Shown in pieces: positions 9,465 to 19,178 of a stretch of 64,000 nucleotides of DNA. The notes beneath the pieces were generated by a model, which ran no database searches, had not been told where the DNA came from, and saw only the letters and a program-made list of their open reading frames with translations. The translations under genes were made by a program, and so were the position numbers. The stretch spans positions 2,131,350 through 2,195,349 of the forward strand of contig FO203512.1 in assembly GCA_000967895.1 (NCBI GenBank), read 5' to 3'. The DNA is from Oleispira antarctica RB-8 (GTDB taxonomy: Bacteria > Pseudomonadota > Gammaproteobacteria > Pseudomonadales > Oceanobacteraceae). How positions within the stretch are numbered: position 1 is the first letter of the stretch; each line of letters begins with the position of its first letter.

Positions 9465-10077
9465 TACTGTCTTCCTGTTGAGGCTTTAAATATCCACGAG
9501 TATCTAAATACTCAATCACTTCATTGGCAGCATCATCAATAGAGACATCAATATTTTTAATCACAATTTCAGCATTTTCTGGCGCTTCATAAGGAGAATC
9601 AATACCGGTAAAATCTTTAATTTCACCCGCTCGTGCTTTTTTGTACAAACCTTTAGGATCGCGTTTTTCACACTCAGAAATAGGCGTATCAATAAACACC
9701 TCTATAAATTCTCCCTCTTTCAACATGCCACGAACAACTTCGCGGTTAACTTTAAAAGGCGAAATAAAAGCCGTTAATACGATAAGACCAGAATCCACCA
9801 TTAAATTAGCCACTTCGCCTACACGACGAATATTCTCATTACGGTCTTCTTCGCTAAACGCCAAATCACCACACAAGCCATGGCGTACATTATCGCCATC
9901 CATAAGATACGTATGCTGTAAGCGCTCAGCCAACTTACTTTCTACTGCTCCCGCAATGGTCGACTTACCGGAACCACTCAAACCCGTAAACCAAAGTAAA
10001 CAAGGACGTTGTTTCTTCATAAACGATCGGATTGACTTATCAACCGGATGCTCGTGCCACACAACATTTTCTTTCAT
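9448..10077 (-). CDS. cysC: Adenylylsulfate (APS) kinase
   Basis: Phosphorylates APS to PAPS, the donor for sulfotransferases. It has the P-loop GLSGSGKST, the segment [16 protein letters not shown], and [20 protein letters not shown], all standard for CysC. The frame is open to 10107, with in-frame ATGs at 10107, 10092 and 10077. I prefer 10077, giving a start of [12 protein letters not shown], because CysC proteins begin this way and the 209-residue length is normal. The upstream ATGs lie in a short repeated stretch (ATGGGGATGGACATCATGGG) without a good ribosome binding site. Confidence 0.96.
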   Translation of the reverse strand: MKENVVWHEHPVDKSIRSFMKKQRPCLLWFTGLSGSGKSTIAGAVESKLAERLQHTYLMDGDNVRHGLCGDLAFSEEDRNENIRRVGEVANLMVDSGLIVLTAFISPFKVNREVVRGMLKEGEFIEVFIDTPISECEKRDPKGLYKKARAGEIKDFTGIDSPYEAPENAEIVIKNIDVSIDDAANEVIEYLDTRGYLKPQQEDSNAEIA

Positions 10078-10157
10078 ACGATCCATTCCCATGATGTCCA
10101 TCCCCATGATATTTACTTAAAATTTTACTATTTGAAAACCAAAAAAACACATAACAG

Positions 10158-11921
10158 CTAAACTAAAGGCCAAGCAATTGGCACTAGAATTAACGCCGCT
10201 ATCGCAACCAGCGCACTCAACGGCGCACCGACTTTAAAATAATCTGAAAACCGATAACCACCCGGCCCCATTACCATTAAATTTGTTTGATACCCCGTTG
10301 GCGTCATAAAACTTGCCGACGCGGCAATCATCACAACCACTGCAAAAGCTTGATAATCAACGCCCAGCTTCTCAGAAACGGTAATCGCAATCGGCAGCAT
10401 TATAATAGCCGCCGCATTATTCGTCATAAGCTCAGTCAATAACGCCGTTGTTAAATACACGGCAATTAACGCCAAAATAGGCGTATCGACCAATTCGATT
10501 AATGAATCCGAAATTAATCCCGCCAAGCCTACATGCTGAACAGCAGCCCCCAGAGAGAAGGCACACGCAATTACTACCAAAACAGAATAATCAATACTCT
10601 TACCCGCATCTTCAAAACTAATGCAACGAGTTGCCACCATAGCCCCCGCCGCTAACAAAGAACTTTCTAAAATAGACAACAAAGAAAAAGACGTAGCAAT
10701 AATCATGGCAATAAAAATTGAAATTGCCATTACCGCCTTTTTCTCATCCGCGTGATCACTATCCGCCAGCTTACTCACCAATAAAAAATCACGACTATTA
10801 CGGTAGCGCATCAAAAAACCCTTTTGGGCTTCGATCAAAAGAGTATCACCGGCTTGCAGCTTCAAATCCCCAAGGCGGCCCGTTAAGCGCTCACCATGGC
10901 GGCTCACACTTAATACGACCGCACTGTAACGATGACGAAAGCGTGACTCTTTAATTGATTTACCAATCATCGTATTAGAAGGCGACAATACCGCCTCAAA
11001 CAAACGTCTATCTGAGCGATTCCCTTCAAGCTTAAATCTAGGATCATCAGCCAGCACTAAACCCTGTATATTGCGCAACGCGAGCACTGATTCAGGGCTA
11101 CCGGCAAAGACCAAACGATCGCCTTGCTCCAAAACTGTGCGTGGACGAACGGCCGATAAAATTTGACCTTCCCGCTCAATTTCAACTAAAAACAAACCGG
11201 GTAAATTACGCAACCCCGCATCTTGAATACTGTTCCTTACCAATTCGCTATTCGGCTGAATAATCATTTCAACCATATATTCACGAACATGCTCAAACTG
11301 TTCTAACGAACTTTCGCGATTAGGCAATAACAACGGCGCAATAAACTTCAGATAAAGCAACCCCATAATCGCAATTGGCACCCCCACCTGCGCCAACTCA
11401 AACAAACCAAAACCAGGATAGCCCTGCGCTTGTACTAGCCCATCGACCACCAAATTAGTACTTGTGCCAATAAGCGTACACATACCACCAAAAATAGACG
11501 CAAAACTAATGGGAATGAGTACTTGCGACAGTCGAATGGAATAGCGCTTACTTAACCCTTGAACAACATGAGTAAACGTAGCCACTACTGGGGTATTATT
11601 AACAAACCCACTTAAAATAGTCGTGACTGGTAAAATACGATTAATAGCGGACGCCTGAGACTTAGGCGAGCCTACTAAATAACGACGTATTAACTGAATT
11701 CCTCCTGAATCACGCAAACCACCGACCACTACATATAAAAATGCAATCGTAAAAACGGCACTGCTAGAAAACCCAACTAAAGCATGCGCAGGAGGTAAAA
11801 TACCGAAAACAATCAGAGCTGCGCAAACAGACAAAAAAATCTTTTCTGGTGAAAAACGATTACTTATCAGCAACCCTAAAACAGCCATTAAAAGCAAGAC
11901 GACGATAATCAAATTATTCAT
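10158..11921 (-). CDS. SLC13/DASS-family permease with two RCK_C domains, probable sulfate transporter
   Basis: A 587-residue inner-membrane protein. Two hydrophobic blocks (about 1-200 and 390-587) flank two cytoplasmic TrkA-C (RCK_C) domains around 210-380. Family features include FVNNTPVVATF in the first block, and LTELMTNNAAAIIMLPIA and SFMTPTGYQTNLMVMGPGGY in the second. Relatives with this layout transport sulfate or other divalent anions. It sits 80 bases upstream of cysC and 1 base after a sulfotransferase stop, so sulfate uptake feeding PAPS synthesis is the likely role. The substrate itself cannot be read from sequence. Confidence 0.85.
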   Translation of the reverse strand: MNNLIIVVLLLMAVLGLLISNRFSPEKIFLSVCAALIVFGILPPAHALVGFSSSAVFTIAFLYVVVGGLRDSGGIQLIRRYLVGSPKSQASAINRILPVTTILSGFVNNTPVVATFTHVVQGLSKRYSIRLSQVLIPISFASIFGGMCTLIGTSTNLVVDGLVQAQGYPGFGLFELAQVGVPIAIMGLLYLKFIAPLLLPNRESSLEQFEHVREYMVEMIIQPNSELVRNSIQDAGLRNLPGLFLVEIEREGQILSAVRPRTVLEQGDRLVFAGSPESVLALRNIQGLVLADDPRFKLEGNRSDRRLFEAVLSPSNTMIGKSIKESRFRHRYSAVVLSVSRHGERLTGRLGDLKLQAGDTLLIEAQKGFLMRYRNSRDFLLVSKLADSDHADEKKAVMAISIFIAMIIATSFSLLSILESSLLAAGAMVATRCISFEDAGKSIDYSVLVVIACAFSLGAAVQHVGLAGLISDSLIELVDTPILALIAVYLTTALLTELMTNNAAAIIMLPIAITVSEKLGVDYQAFAVVVMIAASASFMTPTGYQTNLMVMGPGGYRFSDYFKVGAPLSALVAIAALILVPIAWPLV

Positions 11922-11922
11922 A

Positions 11923-13176
11923 TTAAAACTTTCGCTGCAATATTTGTCCTGTTAACTCAACTTCAACAGAGATATCACGATGATCAAACCTAGCAGGCAA
12001 TGGAAAAGAAAAACCTACGAACCCTTTATTTGGCACACCAAACTGTACGAGACCGGGTCTGAAACCATTAGCCACACAGCGATCAATAACAACGCCTCCA
12101 TGCTTAATAACTAAACTCACAGGTTTATTGTCTGATTGCATATAAGCAACCCCAGTAACCGCGTTTTCGTCAAGACGATCAATGAAAGAGAAACACCAGT
12201 CTTGCCCCGACTTAGCTAACCGCGAGCGTTCATTTAATAAAGACACAGCTTGGCCATAAAGAACATTATCTTCTTTATTGTGATCAGCAATCAGTGCTGA
12301 CAACTCATCAGAAACTTCAGTTGCTGAATTGTGACTATTAATATTATCTTCACGAACCTCAAGATTAAATCCAGAATAAGAATTATACAGCCTGATACTT
12401 TCGTCATATTTTTCGGTAAGCCCAATAAAACCGACTAACTGCAATGGCAGACCTTTTAAATGGCGCGACTGTAAGTTCCTAAAACCCAGGTTCTTCACAA
12501 AATCCTCGATGGTCTTTTCATAACCATACCAGCGCGCATAATGATGATAATGCGATAAGACTTGAGCCTGTGGACGTCTAACAAACGTCACTACATTTCT
12601 AATAGGAAATACATGTGCCGTAGGCAAAGCATGAATATGCCCAGTATAAAGCCCTATACCTTCAACCTTTAGTCGCTGATAAAGTGCCGGATAGTCTTTT
12701 TCTTGCAATACTGTGTCTTTAACCCAATGCGCTGTCTCTATGGATTTTACACCATAATTTTTAACGATACCGCCCTTGCCAAAAAAACTCTCAGCAGCAC
12801 GTTTAAAACTTGTGCCTGCCGTTTTAGGAATGTGAACAAAAAAGGAAGGCGAGAAATCAGTATTCATTTTCACATCAGGAATGGCTTGTACGGAAACAGT
12901 TATAGCCTTATCTTTCCATAAAGATACGTCATATTCGTAGCCACAAAAACCTGTGTCATGCAGCCCTACTCGCCTAACATCAGGTCGATATTTATCTGCA
13001 AGCAAACAAACACAATCACTTTTAGATGAAATACAAACAACAACAGAAGCGGTCTTATTTGCACTAGAAGCTGCCCAACCTTTAACGGTACTGCCATCAT
13101 TAACATCAATGTAAATAGGTGCACTACTCAACAGAACTGCTTTTATCTTTCTTGAAAGATTCTTAGTAATATTCAT
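11923..13176 (-). CDS. Sulfotransferase flanked by two beta-sandwich-like repeats
   Basis: A 417-residue protein with a PAPS-dependent sulfotransferase core. The 5'-phosphosulfate loop is VHIPKTAGTSFKRA (114-127) and the 3'-phosphate site is VVTFVRRPQAQVLSHYHHY (about 205). The N-terminal (about 22-100) and C-terminal (about 335-410) segments resemble each other: V-x-GWA/GVA, then ADKYRPDV versus ANGFRPGL, then GFCGYEYD versus GFVGFSFP. They look like duplicated accessory domains, perhaps for glycan or protein contact. The start overlaps the stop of the upstream GT2 gene as ATGA. Predicted to sulfate the capsule in the cytoplasm. Confidence 0.8.
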   Translation of the reverse strand: MNITKNLSRKIKAVLLSSAPIYIDVNDGSTVKGWAASSANKTASVVVCISSKSDCVCLLADKYRPDVRRVGLHDTGFCGYEYDVSLWKDKAITVSVQAIPDVKMNTDFSPSFFVHIPKTAGTSFKRAAESFFGKGGIVKNYGVKSIETAHWVKDTVLQEKDYPALYQRLKVEGIGLYTGHIHALPTAHVFPIRNVVTFVRRPQAQVLSHYHHYARWYGYEKTIEDFVKNLGFRNLQSRHLKGLPLQLVGFIGLTEKYDESIRLYNSYSGFNLEVREDNINSHNSATEVSDELSALIADHNKEDNVLYGQAVSLLNERSRLAKSGQDWCFSFIDRLDENAVTGVAYMQSDNKPVSLVIKHGGVVIDRCVANGFRPGLVQFGVPNKGFVGFSFPLPARFDHRDISVEVELTGQILQRKF

Positions 13177-15365
13177 ATAGAAAAATCTTCTCGCGATCGA
13201 GTGAGGTTTACATTATAAAAAGGGTCGTTCTGAATAACGCCGCCCCATCTTGTAGCAAGCAGAACCTTCTCTCGATCAAAGCGCTTAATTTTTACTGGAT
13301 CGTTATCCCACCCCCGAGTTTTAGACTCATGATGAATCAATCTCGCAAACGGAGTATAAATATTTTGATAGCCTAAAGCTTGAACCCTAAGACAAAAGTC
13401 TACATCGTTATAGGCCACTTGAAACGTTTCATCCAGACCACCAACTTCGCGATAAATATCGCGCTTTATTAATAAACAAGCCCCCGTCACAGCTGACAAC
13501 TGCTGCCTTACTTGCGCCCGACAAAAATAACCCGGAGCATTTCCACCCAACCCTCTATGGGAGTGTGCGGCATAACCACCCAAACCTAAAATCACACCGG
13601 CATGCTGAAGCGTTCCGTCAGGATACAAAAGCTTAGCCCCAACACACCCCACCTCCTCTCGAATGGCAATCGACACCATCTCTGCAAGCCACGTTTTATC
13701 AATGACTTTAATATCATTGTTTAATAAACAAATAAATTCGCCTGTCGAGTGTCCAACGGCAATATTATTAATTCTAGAATAATTAAACTGACCATTATCG
13801 CGTACAATCTTGAAGTTTTCTTTTTTTGATAAGCGATCAAGATAGCGAAGGGTTTCTTTTTCTTCTGAACCATTATCTAAAATAATAACTTCATAATTCT
13901 TATAATCCGTCACCGATAACAAAGACTCAATACAGGGTCGCAGAACCTCCATCCCATCTCGTGTTGGAATAACAACAGAAACTTTAGGTAATACACTAGG
14001 CAAAGAATATTTAATCGTATAAAAATTCTCTCGGTCTGAATGAGCAACACTGGCTGCCAGCCCGTTGTTAGCAATATAATCACGCAACGCTTTTAAACCA
14101 GCCTCAGTAGCATACGATTTTGCACTCGAAGACAGCGCAGTCGAACCCTCTACCATTCGCCAGTGATATAAGATTTTTGAGATATGATGAATATCCTTTG
14201 AATCTATTACCATAGACGCACGTAGAATCAAATCGTAATCTTGCGCTCCCTCATAACCCAAGCGCATGCCACCTAACGATTTAACCAAGACCATATCGTA
14301 ACAGCAAAGATGTGTAATATAATTGTGCGCTCGTAAAAGCTCAGCGTTCCAATCAGATTTAAAATGCGGAGTTACTCTCTCACCACATTCGGAGATTAAA
14401 TCCTCATCAGAATAAATGACCTTTGCACTGGGATTCGCTGCGATAACGCTGCAAATTTCAAGCAACGCATTTTTAGACAGCTCATCATCGTGATCTAAAA
14501 AAAGAACATACTCGCCGATTGCTTTTTCGATACCAGCATTGGTCGCTGCACTAATGTGTTTATTTTCGTCAAGATAAATTACTTTAATTCGAGAATCTGA
14601 GTCGTCATACAGCTTTAATGCATCAAAGTGTGCTTTGTTAGGCGAAGCATCATCAATCAGTATTAATTCCCAATGGGAATAATACTGATTGATGACTGAT
14701 TCTACACAAGCGACCAACCACTCTAGTTTGGTATTGTATACAGGGCACACAATACTAATTAATGGCATAACCGTTAAGTTATCAATACGCTGAGCTATTT
14801 CAGTTGATGACACTGCTTCATGCTGCTTTATCCAATCACAATATCTACCGACATTGATTTTACTAAATAATCGATTGTAAGCGTCATAAATAGTAGAGGT
14901 ATCAAACGATTTATTGACGAGTTTCTTCAGCATTAATGACTTGGCTCGAAATCTGGGCAACTTAATCAACTTAATTGATAAGTTTTCACAACCCCCTTCT
15001 TCCTCGCTAGGATCGAAACGAAATGAATGAACAGCGCTATCAAAATAACAAATACGCTTAACCGTTTTAGAGCCTGATGCAATTCGAGTAATTGGCAGTG
15101 TGAATAAGTCATTCTCAGAAAACACGTCGTCTGATCCTGCATAAAAAGAAGCATTGACCGATTGCTTCAGCCCAGATATTTGAACTTCAAGCATATAATA
15201 ACCCTTGAGCCCCAAACCACCCTTATTCGACAACTGTATTTGTGAAGTTCTTCCAAGCCACTGCCACGCCTTATTGTCATGCTGCTCTATACAAGAAAGA
15301 GGTGACATCTCAAAATTAATTGAATAATGTAACCAGCGCTTAATTTCGGCATAAAGATTTCTCAT
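13173..15365 (-). CDS. Bifunctional GT2-GT2 glycosyltransferase
   Basis: A 730-residue protein with two GT-A domains. The first starts near residue 202 (PLISIVCPVYNT) with a VLFLDHDDEL metal site. The second starts near 470 (VSVVIPTRDGMEVL) with ICLLNNDIKV and an AYNDVDFCLR motif. The first 180 residues are a separate, poorly recognisable domain, possibly a beta-sandwich. Tandem GT2 enzymes often make disaccharide repeats or rhamnan backbones. The frame also opens with TTG at 15368, but ATG at 15365 is preferred. It sits between two sulfotransferase genes, so it may make the sulfated part of the polymer. Confidence 0.88.
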   Translation of the reverse strand: MRNLYAEIKRWLHYSINFEMSPLSCIEQHDNKAWQWLGRTSQIQLSNKGGLGLKGYYMLEVQISGLKQSVNASFYAGSDDVFSENDLFTLPITRIASGSKTVKRICYFDSAVHSFRFDPSEEEGGCENLSIKLIKLPRFRAKSLMLKKLVNKSFDTSTIYDAYNRLFSKINVGRYCDWIKQHEAVSSTEIAQRIDNLTVMPLISIVCPVYNTKLEWLVACVESVINQYYSHWELILIDDASPNKAHFDALKLYDDSDSRIKVIYLDENKHISAATNAGIEKAIGEYVLFLDHDDELSKNALLEICSVIAANPSAKVIYSDEDLISECGERVTPHFKSDWNAELLRAHNYITHLCCYDMVLVKSLGGMRLGYEGAQDYDLILRASMVIDSKDIHHISKILYHWRMVEGSTALSSSAKSYATEAGLKALRDYIANNGLAASVAHSDRENFYTIKYSLPSVLPKVSVVIPTRDGMEVLRPCIESLLSVTDYKNYEVIILDNGSEEKETLRYLDRLSKKENFKIVRDNGQFNYSRINNIAVGHSTGEFICLLNNDIKVIDKTWLAEMVSIAIREEVGCVGAKLLYPDGTLQHAGVILGLGGYAAHSHRGLGGNAPGYFCRAQVRQQLSAVTGACLLIKRDIYREVGGLDETFQVAYNDVDFCLRVQALGYQNIYTPFARLIHHESKTRGWDNDPVKIKRFDREKVLLATRWGGVIQNDPFYNVNLTRSREDFSI

Positions 15366-15369
15366 CAAA

Positions 15370-15996
15370 CTATAATGCTACTTTCTTATACTTTGGTTTA
15401 ATCATCACATAACCAAACATTGAAAAATCTTCACAATAAAATCGATTAACAGCACTAAGAGCATCATTAGACCATATGATTTTTTCATGATAATTATCGA
15501 TTGGATATTCAGATATTTTCTGGCACTGAATACCCGTCACAGAATGAAGCTTATCCTGTAAACCGGACAACCCATCCTCCAAGCGGTAAACATCTAACCC
15601 ATCGCCAATCATCTCATTTTGTGGATAAAAATGATTTTCCTGATAAAACGGATCAACGTTTGCATTATTCAATTGTAAAATAACCCAGCGAGTAAAATCC
15701 GGCCATTTATCGGGATTAAGCTGTTGATCTTTAGTTAAGCTATAGAAAAACTCTCGCTCCATTCGTTGATATGGATTACGGACAACTGCAAATGCATAAT
15801 CCCAAATGGTGCCTAGCAAAGCTACGATATCATTATATGGCAAATGCTGAGGAGGTACTTTCAATGATTTAATGGCTGACTGCTGAAGCAAAGAAACACT
15901 TCCGCACTGCTCTAACCAATCATAAATATGATCTCCACCTGCTCGTGGAATCCTCACAAACAAAACTTTTTTGTCTTCCATGTTAAATATTGGCAT
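15370..15996 (-). CDS. Sulfotransferase-family protein
   Basis: A 208-residue protein with the two PAPS-binding elements: VLFVRIPRAGGDHIYDWL (5'-phosphosulfate loop, near residue 12) and YAFAVVRNPYQRMEREFFY (3'-phosphate site). The loop has RAGG where many relatives have KTAG or KCGS, so activity is likely but not certain. ATG at 15996 has AAGGA 14 bases upstream, which is too far; ATG at residue 6 is the alternative. Its stop lies four bases before the next gene's start, and a polymer sulfation role follows from the context. Confidence 0.7.
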   Translation of the reverse strand: MPIFNMEDKKVLFVRIPRAGGDHIYDWLEQCGSVSLLQQSAIKSLKVPPQHLPYNDIVALLGTIWDYAFAVVRNPYQRMEREFFYSLTKDQQLNPDKWPDFTRWVILQLNNANVDPFYQENHFYPQNEMIGDGLDVYRLEDGLSGLQDKLHSVTGIQCQKISEYPIDNYHEKIIWSNDALSAVNRFYCEDFSMFGYVMIKPKYKKVAL

Positions 15997-16047
15997 ATCA
16001 GTAATACTTCATCCTTAAATTTATCTATCGACAGGTTTTACGCAAGC

Positions 16048-17064
16048 CTAATTATCACTATAACCATTGGGGTTCGCAGATTGCCAAGCCCAAGAATCAC
16101 GCACCATGTCATCCAATCCTAATTCTGTCTGCCAGCCTAAAAGCTGCTTTGCTTTGGTTGCATCAGCCCAGTAGGCCGCCAAATCGCCTTCACGTCGTGG
16201 CTTTATGACAAAAGGAATTTTAACATTATTTAGGCGTTCAAATGTTTCTATCAATTGTAAAACTGAATAGCCCTTCCCAGCACCAAGATTCACCGCCTCA
16301 AAACCTCGATTATCACTTAGGTAATTAATTGCCTTAATATGCCCCACGGCTAGATCCATCACATGAATATAATCACGAACGCCCGTTCCATCTACGGTAT
16401 CGTAATCGTCACCAAAAACACCTAATTCCTTAAGCTCCCCAACGGCAACTTTAGTAACAAAAGGCATTAAATTATTAGGAATACCCTTTGGGTCTTCTCC
16501 AAGTTTACCAGAGACATGCGCACCAATTGGGTTAAAATAACGCAGCGAGATCATTGAAAATTGAGAGTCGGAATCACAAAGGTCCCTCATCATATCTTCC
16601 ATCATCGATTTAGTTTGACCGTAGGGATTAAACGGTTGCTTACGATGCAACTCGGTATAAGGATTGAACTCTGGCTCGCCATATACCGTTGCAGATGAAG
16701 AAAAGACCAGCTTATGAACGCCCTGTTCCTTCATAGCCTCAAGCAAATTAATACTGCCTGCAACATTATTACGATAATACATCAACGGATCAGCTGACGA
16801 CTCACCAACCGCTTTATAGCCAGCAAAATGAACAACCGCATCAATTGAATACTTGTCGAAAACCGCAACCAAAGCATCCTTATCACGCACATCAACTTGC
16901 TCAAATACAGGCGCCACCCCAGATAGCTCTTCAATAATTTTCAGCACTTTAATAGAACTGTTTTCTAAATTATCGAGTAACACTAAATCTAAGCCTTGCT
17001 GCAAAGCCGATACACAAAAATGGCTACCAATAAAACCCGCAGCGCCTGTCACCAAAATAGTCAT
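16048..17064 (-). CDS. galE: UDP-glucose 4-epimerase
   Basis: A 338-residue extended SDR enzyme that interconverts UDP-Glc and UDP-Gal. It has the NAD-binding GAAGFIGSHF near the N-terminus, SSSATVYGEP with the catalytic Ser/Thr region, YGQTKSMMED (YxxxK) and RYFNPIGAH. Length is standard. The ATG shares one base with the galU stop (TAATG), so galU and galE are coupled. It supplies UDP-Gal for the capsule and possibly other glycans. Confidence 0.96.
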   Translation of the reverse strand: MTILVTGAAGFIGSHFCVSALQQGLDLVLLDNLENSSIKVLKIIEELSGVAPVFEQVDVRDKDALVAVFDKYSIDAVVHFAGYKAVGESSADPLMYYRNNVAGSINLLEAMKEQGVHKLVFSSSATVYGEPEFNPYTELHRKQPFNPYGQTKSMMEDMMRDLCDSDSQFSMISLRYFNPIGAHVSGKLGEDPKGIPNNLMPFVTKVAVGELKELGVFGDDYDTVDGTGVRDYIHVMDLAVGHIKAINYLSDNRGFEAVNLGAGKGYSVLQLIETFERLNNVKIPFVIKPRREGDLAAYWADATKAKQLLGWQTELGLDDMVRDSWAWQSANPNGYSDN

Positions 17065-17963
17065 TATGCTTCTTCAGTCTGATTAGAGTTTAAAGCCGCA
17101 ACGGCTTTTTTCAACGCAGGGCCAACAACAGGATGACGCAAGCCATATTCCAAGTTAGCCAGCATATAACCTTCTTTACTACCACAATCATGACTCTTAC
17201 CAACCATGGAATAAGCCTCTACGTTCTCAGATTCCATCAAGGTAGAGATAGCATCCGTCAGCTGAATTTCATCACCCGCACCCGGCCGAGTTACATCAAG
17301 AATATCCCAAATCGCAGCCGACAAAACATAACGACCTACAACGGCCAAATTAGAAGGCGCATCTTTGAGGTCTGGTTTTTCAACCATTCCTATCATATCA
17401 ACGGCATCACCCGGCTTAATCGTCTTACCACCACAGTCAACAATACCGTAATTAGAGACCATTTCTTCCGGTACGCCCTCTACCATGATCTGGCTTTTAC
17501 CCGAGTTACTAAAGCGATTAATCATCTCGGCTAAATTATCTTTCGATAAGTCACAAGCGGCATCGTCAACCAAAACATCCGGCAATAACACGATAAAAGG
17601 ATTATTACCGATACAGGGGCGGGCACAAGAAATTGCATGACCCAGACCTTTGGCTTCGCCTTGGCGCACATGCATAATCGTGACATCTTTCGGACAAATC
17701 GCCCGCACTTCGTCTAACAACTGACGCTTAACACGAGACTCCAACGTTGCCTCTAATTCAAAACTCTTATCAAAATGATTTTCAATCGAGTTTTTACTAG
17801 AATGCGTCACCAAGACAATTTGCTTTACGCCAGCGGCTATCGCTTCGTTAACCACATATTGTATTAATGGCTTATCAACGATCGGCAACATTTCTTTTGG
17901 AATGGCTTTTGTAGCGGGGAGCATTCGTGTCCCTAAACCTGCTACAGGTATAATAGCTTTCAT
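17064..17963 (-). CDS. galU: UTP-glucose-1-phosphate uridylyltransferase
   Basis: A 299-residue enzyme making UDP-glucose from UTP and Glc-1-P. It has the nucleotidyltransferase signature [20 protein letters not shown] near residues 6-25, GLGHAI, MVEKP and [10 protein letters not shown]. The start ATG has AGGGA upstream. It is transcribed with galE. UDP-Glc feeds galE and the glycosyltransferases of the locus. Confidence 0.96.
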   Translation of the reverse strand: MKAIIPVAGLGTRMLPATKAIPKEMLPIVDKPLIQYVVNEAIAAGVKQIVLVTHSSKNSIENHFDKSFELEATLESRVKRQLLDEVRAICPKDVTIMHVRQGEAKGLGHAISCARPCIGNNPFIVLLPDVLVDDAACDLSKDNLAEMINRFSNSGKSQIMVEGVPEEMVSNYGIVDCGGKTIKPGDAVDMIGMVEKPDLKDAPSNLAVVGRYVLSAAIWDILDVTRPGAGDEIQLTDAISTLMESENVEAYSMVGKSHDCGSKEGYMLANLEYGLRHPVVGPALKKAVAALNSNQTEEA

Positions 17964-18003
17964 TTATAAATCCCTAATTAAATTTGTCCTAATTGTGACA
18001 AAT

Positions 18004-18999
18004 TTAATTATCTAACTGATGATTGAATTGTTTGATTTTTTGCAATATTACCGCACCAGTTGGCCTATATCGTTTAGCAATCAGCATTAACTCTCTTGCT
18101 AGTAGCATGTCAAAATCCTCAAGTTTTAAAGCAGAATCTCTAAATACATCGACATCACCTTGAGTTATTTCTCCATTGAGGGATAACCTACGGCTACTTT
18201 TCTCACCTGTAGTCGCTGCGAAATCAGAAAAATTAACATGCATATTCGCATCGAATATCGGTTTCATTTTCTTTAGTAAAGGAAGGTGGGTAGGGCCTTT
18301 TTCCTTGTAGTATTTATAATGTGAAGCACCCGTATCAGCATCAACACGCTCAGAATTTTTAACTGCCACGTCAAAAAGCCTACTACCTATATGTTTATAA
18401 TGAAGCAGGGCTATTGGGAAATTATTCGAAGATTTATAATTATAGGTCTCCCTCATACACTCAAAACCAGCTCCGTATGAATGACATCCTTTAGAATAAG
18501 ACATGTCAAAATCAGCATCAAAAACGATTCGTTTATCAAATACAACCTCTCTGACTCCATTCATATATTGATCAAGAATCGGCAATCTCTGATCGATGTC
18601 ATTCTCACCAGTCATATTGAAACCAGTTATTTGAGGCACTGTAACCCCCTCTTTTTTGTAGCTTTTCAAAACTTGAATTATATCTGGATGGTATAACACC
18701 TCATCCATGTCGCAAGATATAACCCAGTCTGCGACCTCTTCCGTGTATCTGCCACCTTCCCGACTATAGTCTTTATAAGTCTGAGATTTCATTTTTACAT
18801 ATAGTGACTCATCGATAGCATCGCCTGAGGCCCAAGATATGATTTTAACTTTTGGAAACTCGCTAGCAATCTCTACACTGCGATCTGTAGAGATGTTATC
18901 CATCAAAAATATTTTCGAGCAAAAGCTAGAATAGTAATCCAAAATATTCTTAATAATTGACTCTTCATTATAACAAAGTAAATAAACGTGGATATTCAT
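18004..18999 (-). CDS. GT2-like glycosyltransferase
   Basis: A 331-residue cytoplasmic GT-A protein of the Glyco_tranf_2_4-like group. It opens with HVYLLCYNEESIIKNIL, has FLMDNISTDRSVEIA, and a DXD-type site in VISCDMDEVLYHP (about 103-115). LLHYKHIGS occurs later. ATG at 18999 has GGAAAGATGAG upstream. The flanking gap 19000-19178 holds only an inverted repeat. The sugar is unknown. Confidence 0.75.
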   Translation of the reverse strand: MNIHVYLLCYNEESIIKNILDYYSSFCSKIFLMDNISTDRSVEIASEFPKVKIISWASGDAIDESLYVKMKSQTYKDYSREGGRYTEEVADWVISCDMDEVLYHPDIIQVLKSYKKEGVTVPQITGFNMTGENDIDQRLPILDQYMNGVREVVFDKRIVFDADFDMSYSKGCHSYGAGFECMRETYNYKSSNNFPIALLHYKHIGSRLFDVAVKNSERVDADTGASHYKYYKEKGPTHLPLLKKMKPIFDANMHVNFSDFAATTGEKSSRRLSLNGEITQGDVDVFRDSALKLEDFDMLLARELMLIAKRYRPTGAVILQKIKQFNHQLDN

Positions 19000-19093
19000 T
19001 ACTCATCTTTCCTTATTATTTTGTGTTTTCTATCGATCATTCATCAATAGAATATAATTAATATTAAACTCAAGGTACGAACAGCATAAATTT

Positions 19094-19139
19094 CAGTAGT
19101 ATTTAAAATAGCTTTTAGGGAAGTTTTAAAATACTACTG
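19094..19139. terminator. Inverted repeat between pyruvyltransferase-like and GT2 genes
   Basis: CAGTAGTATTT (19094-19104) pairs with AAATACTACTG (19129-19139), 11 perfect base pairs with a 24-base loop. It lies 40 bases beyond the stop of the pyruvyltransferase-like gene. No clear U-tract follows on the minus strand, so it is a weak terminator or attenuator candidate. Confidence 0.35.
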
Positions 19140-19178
19140 GTATAGTTAGCTCCGCTTACTAGCAAAAATCTGTAATGA

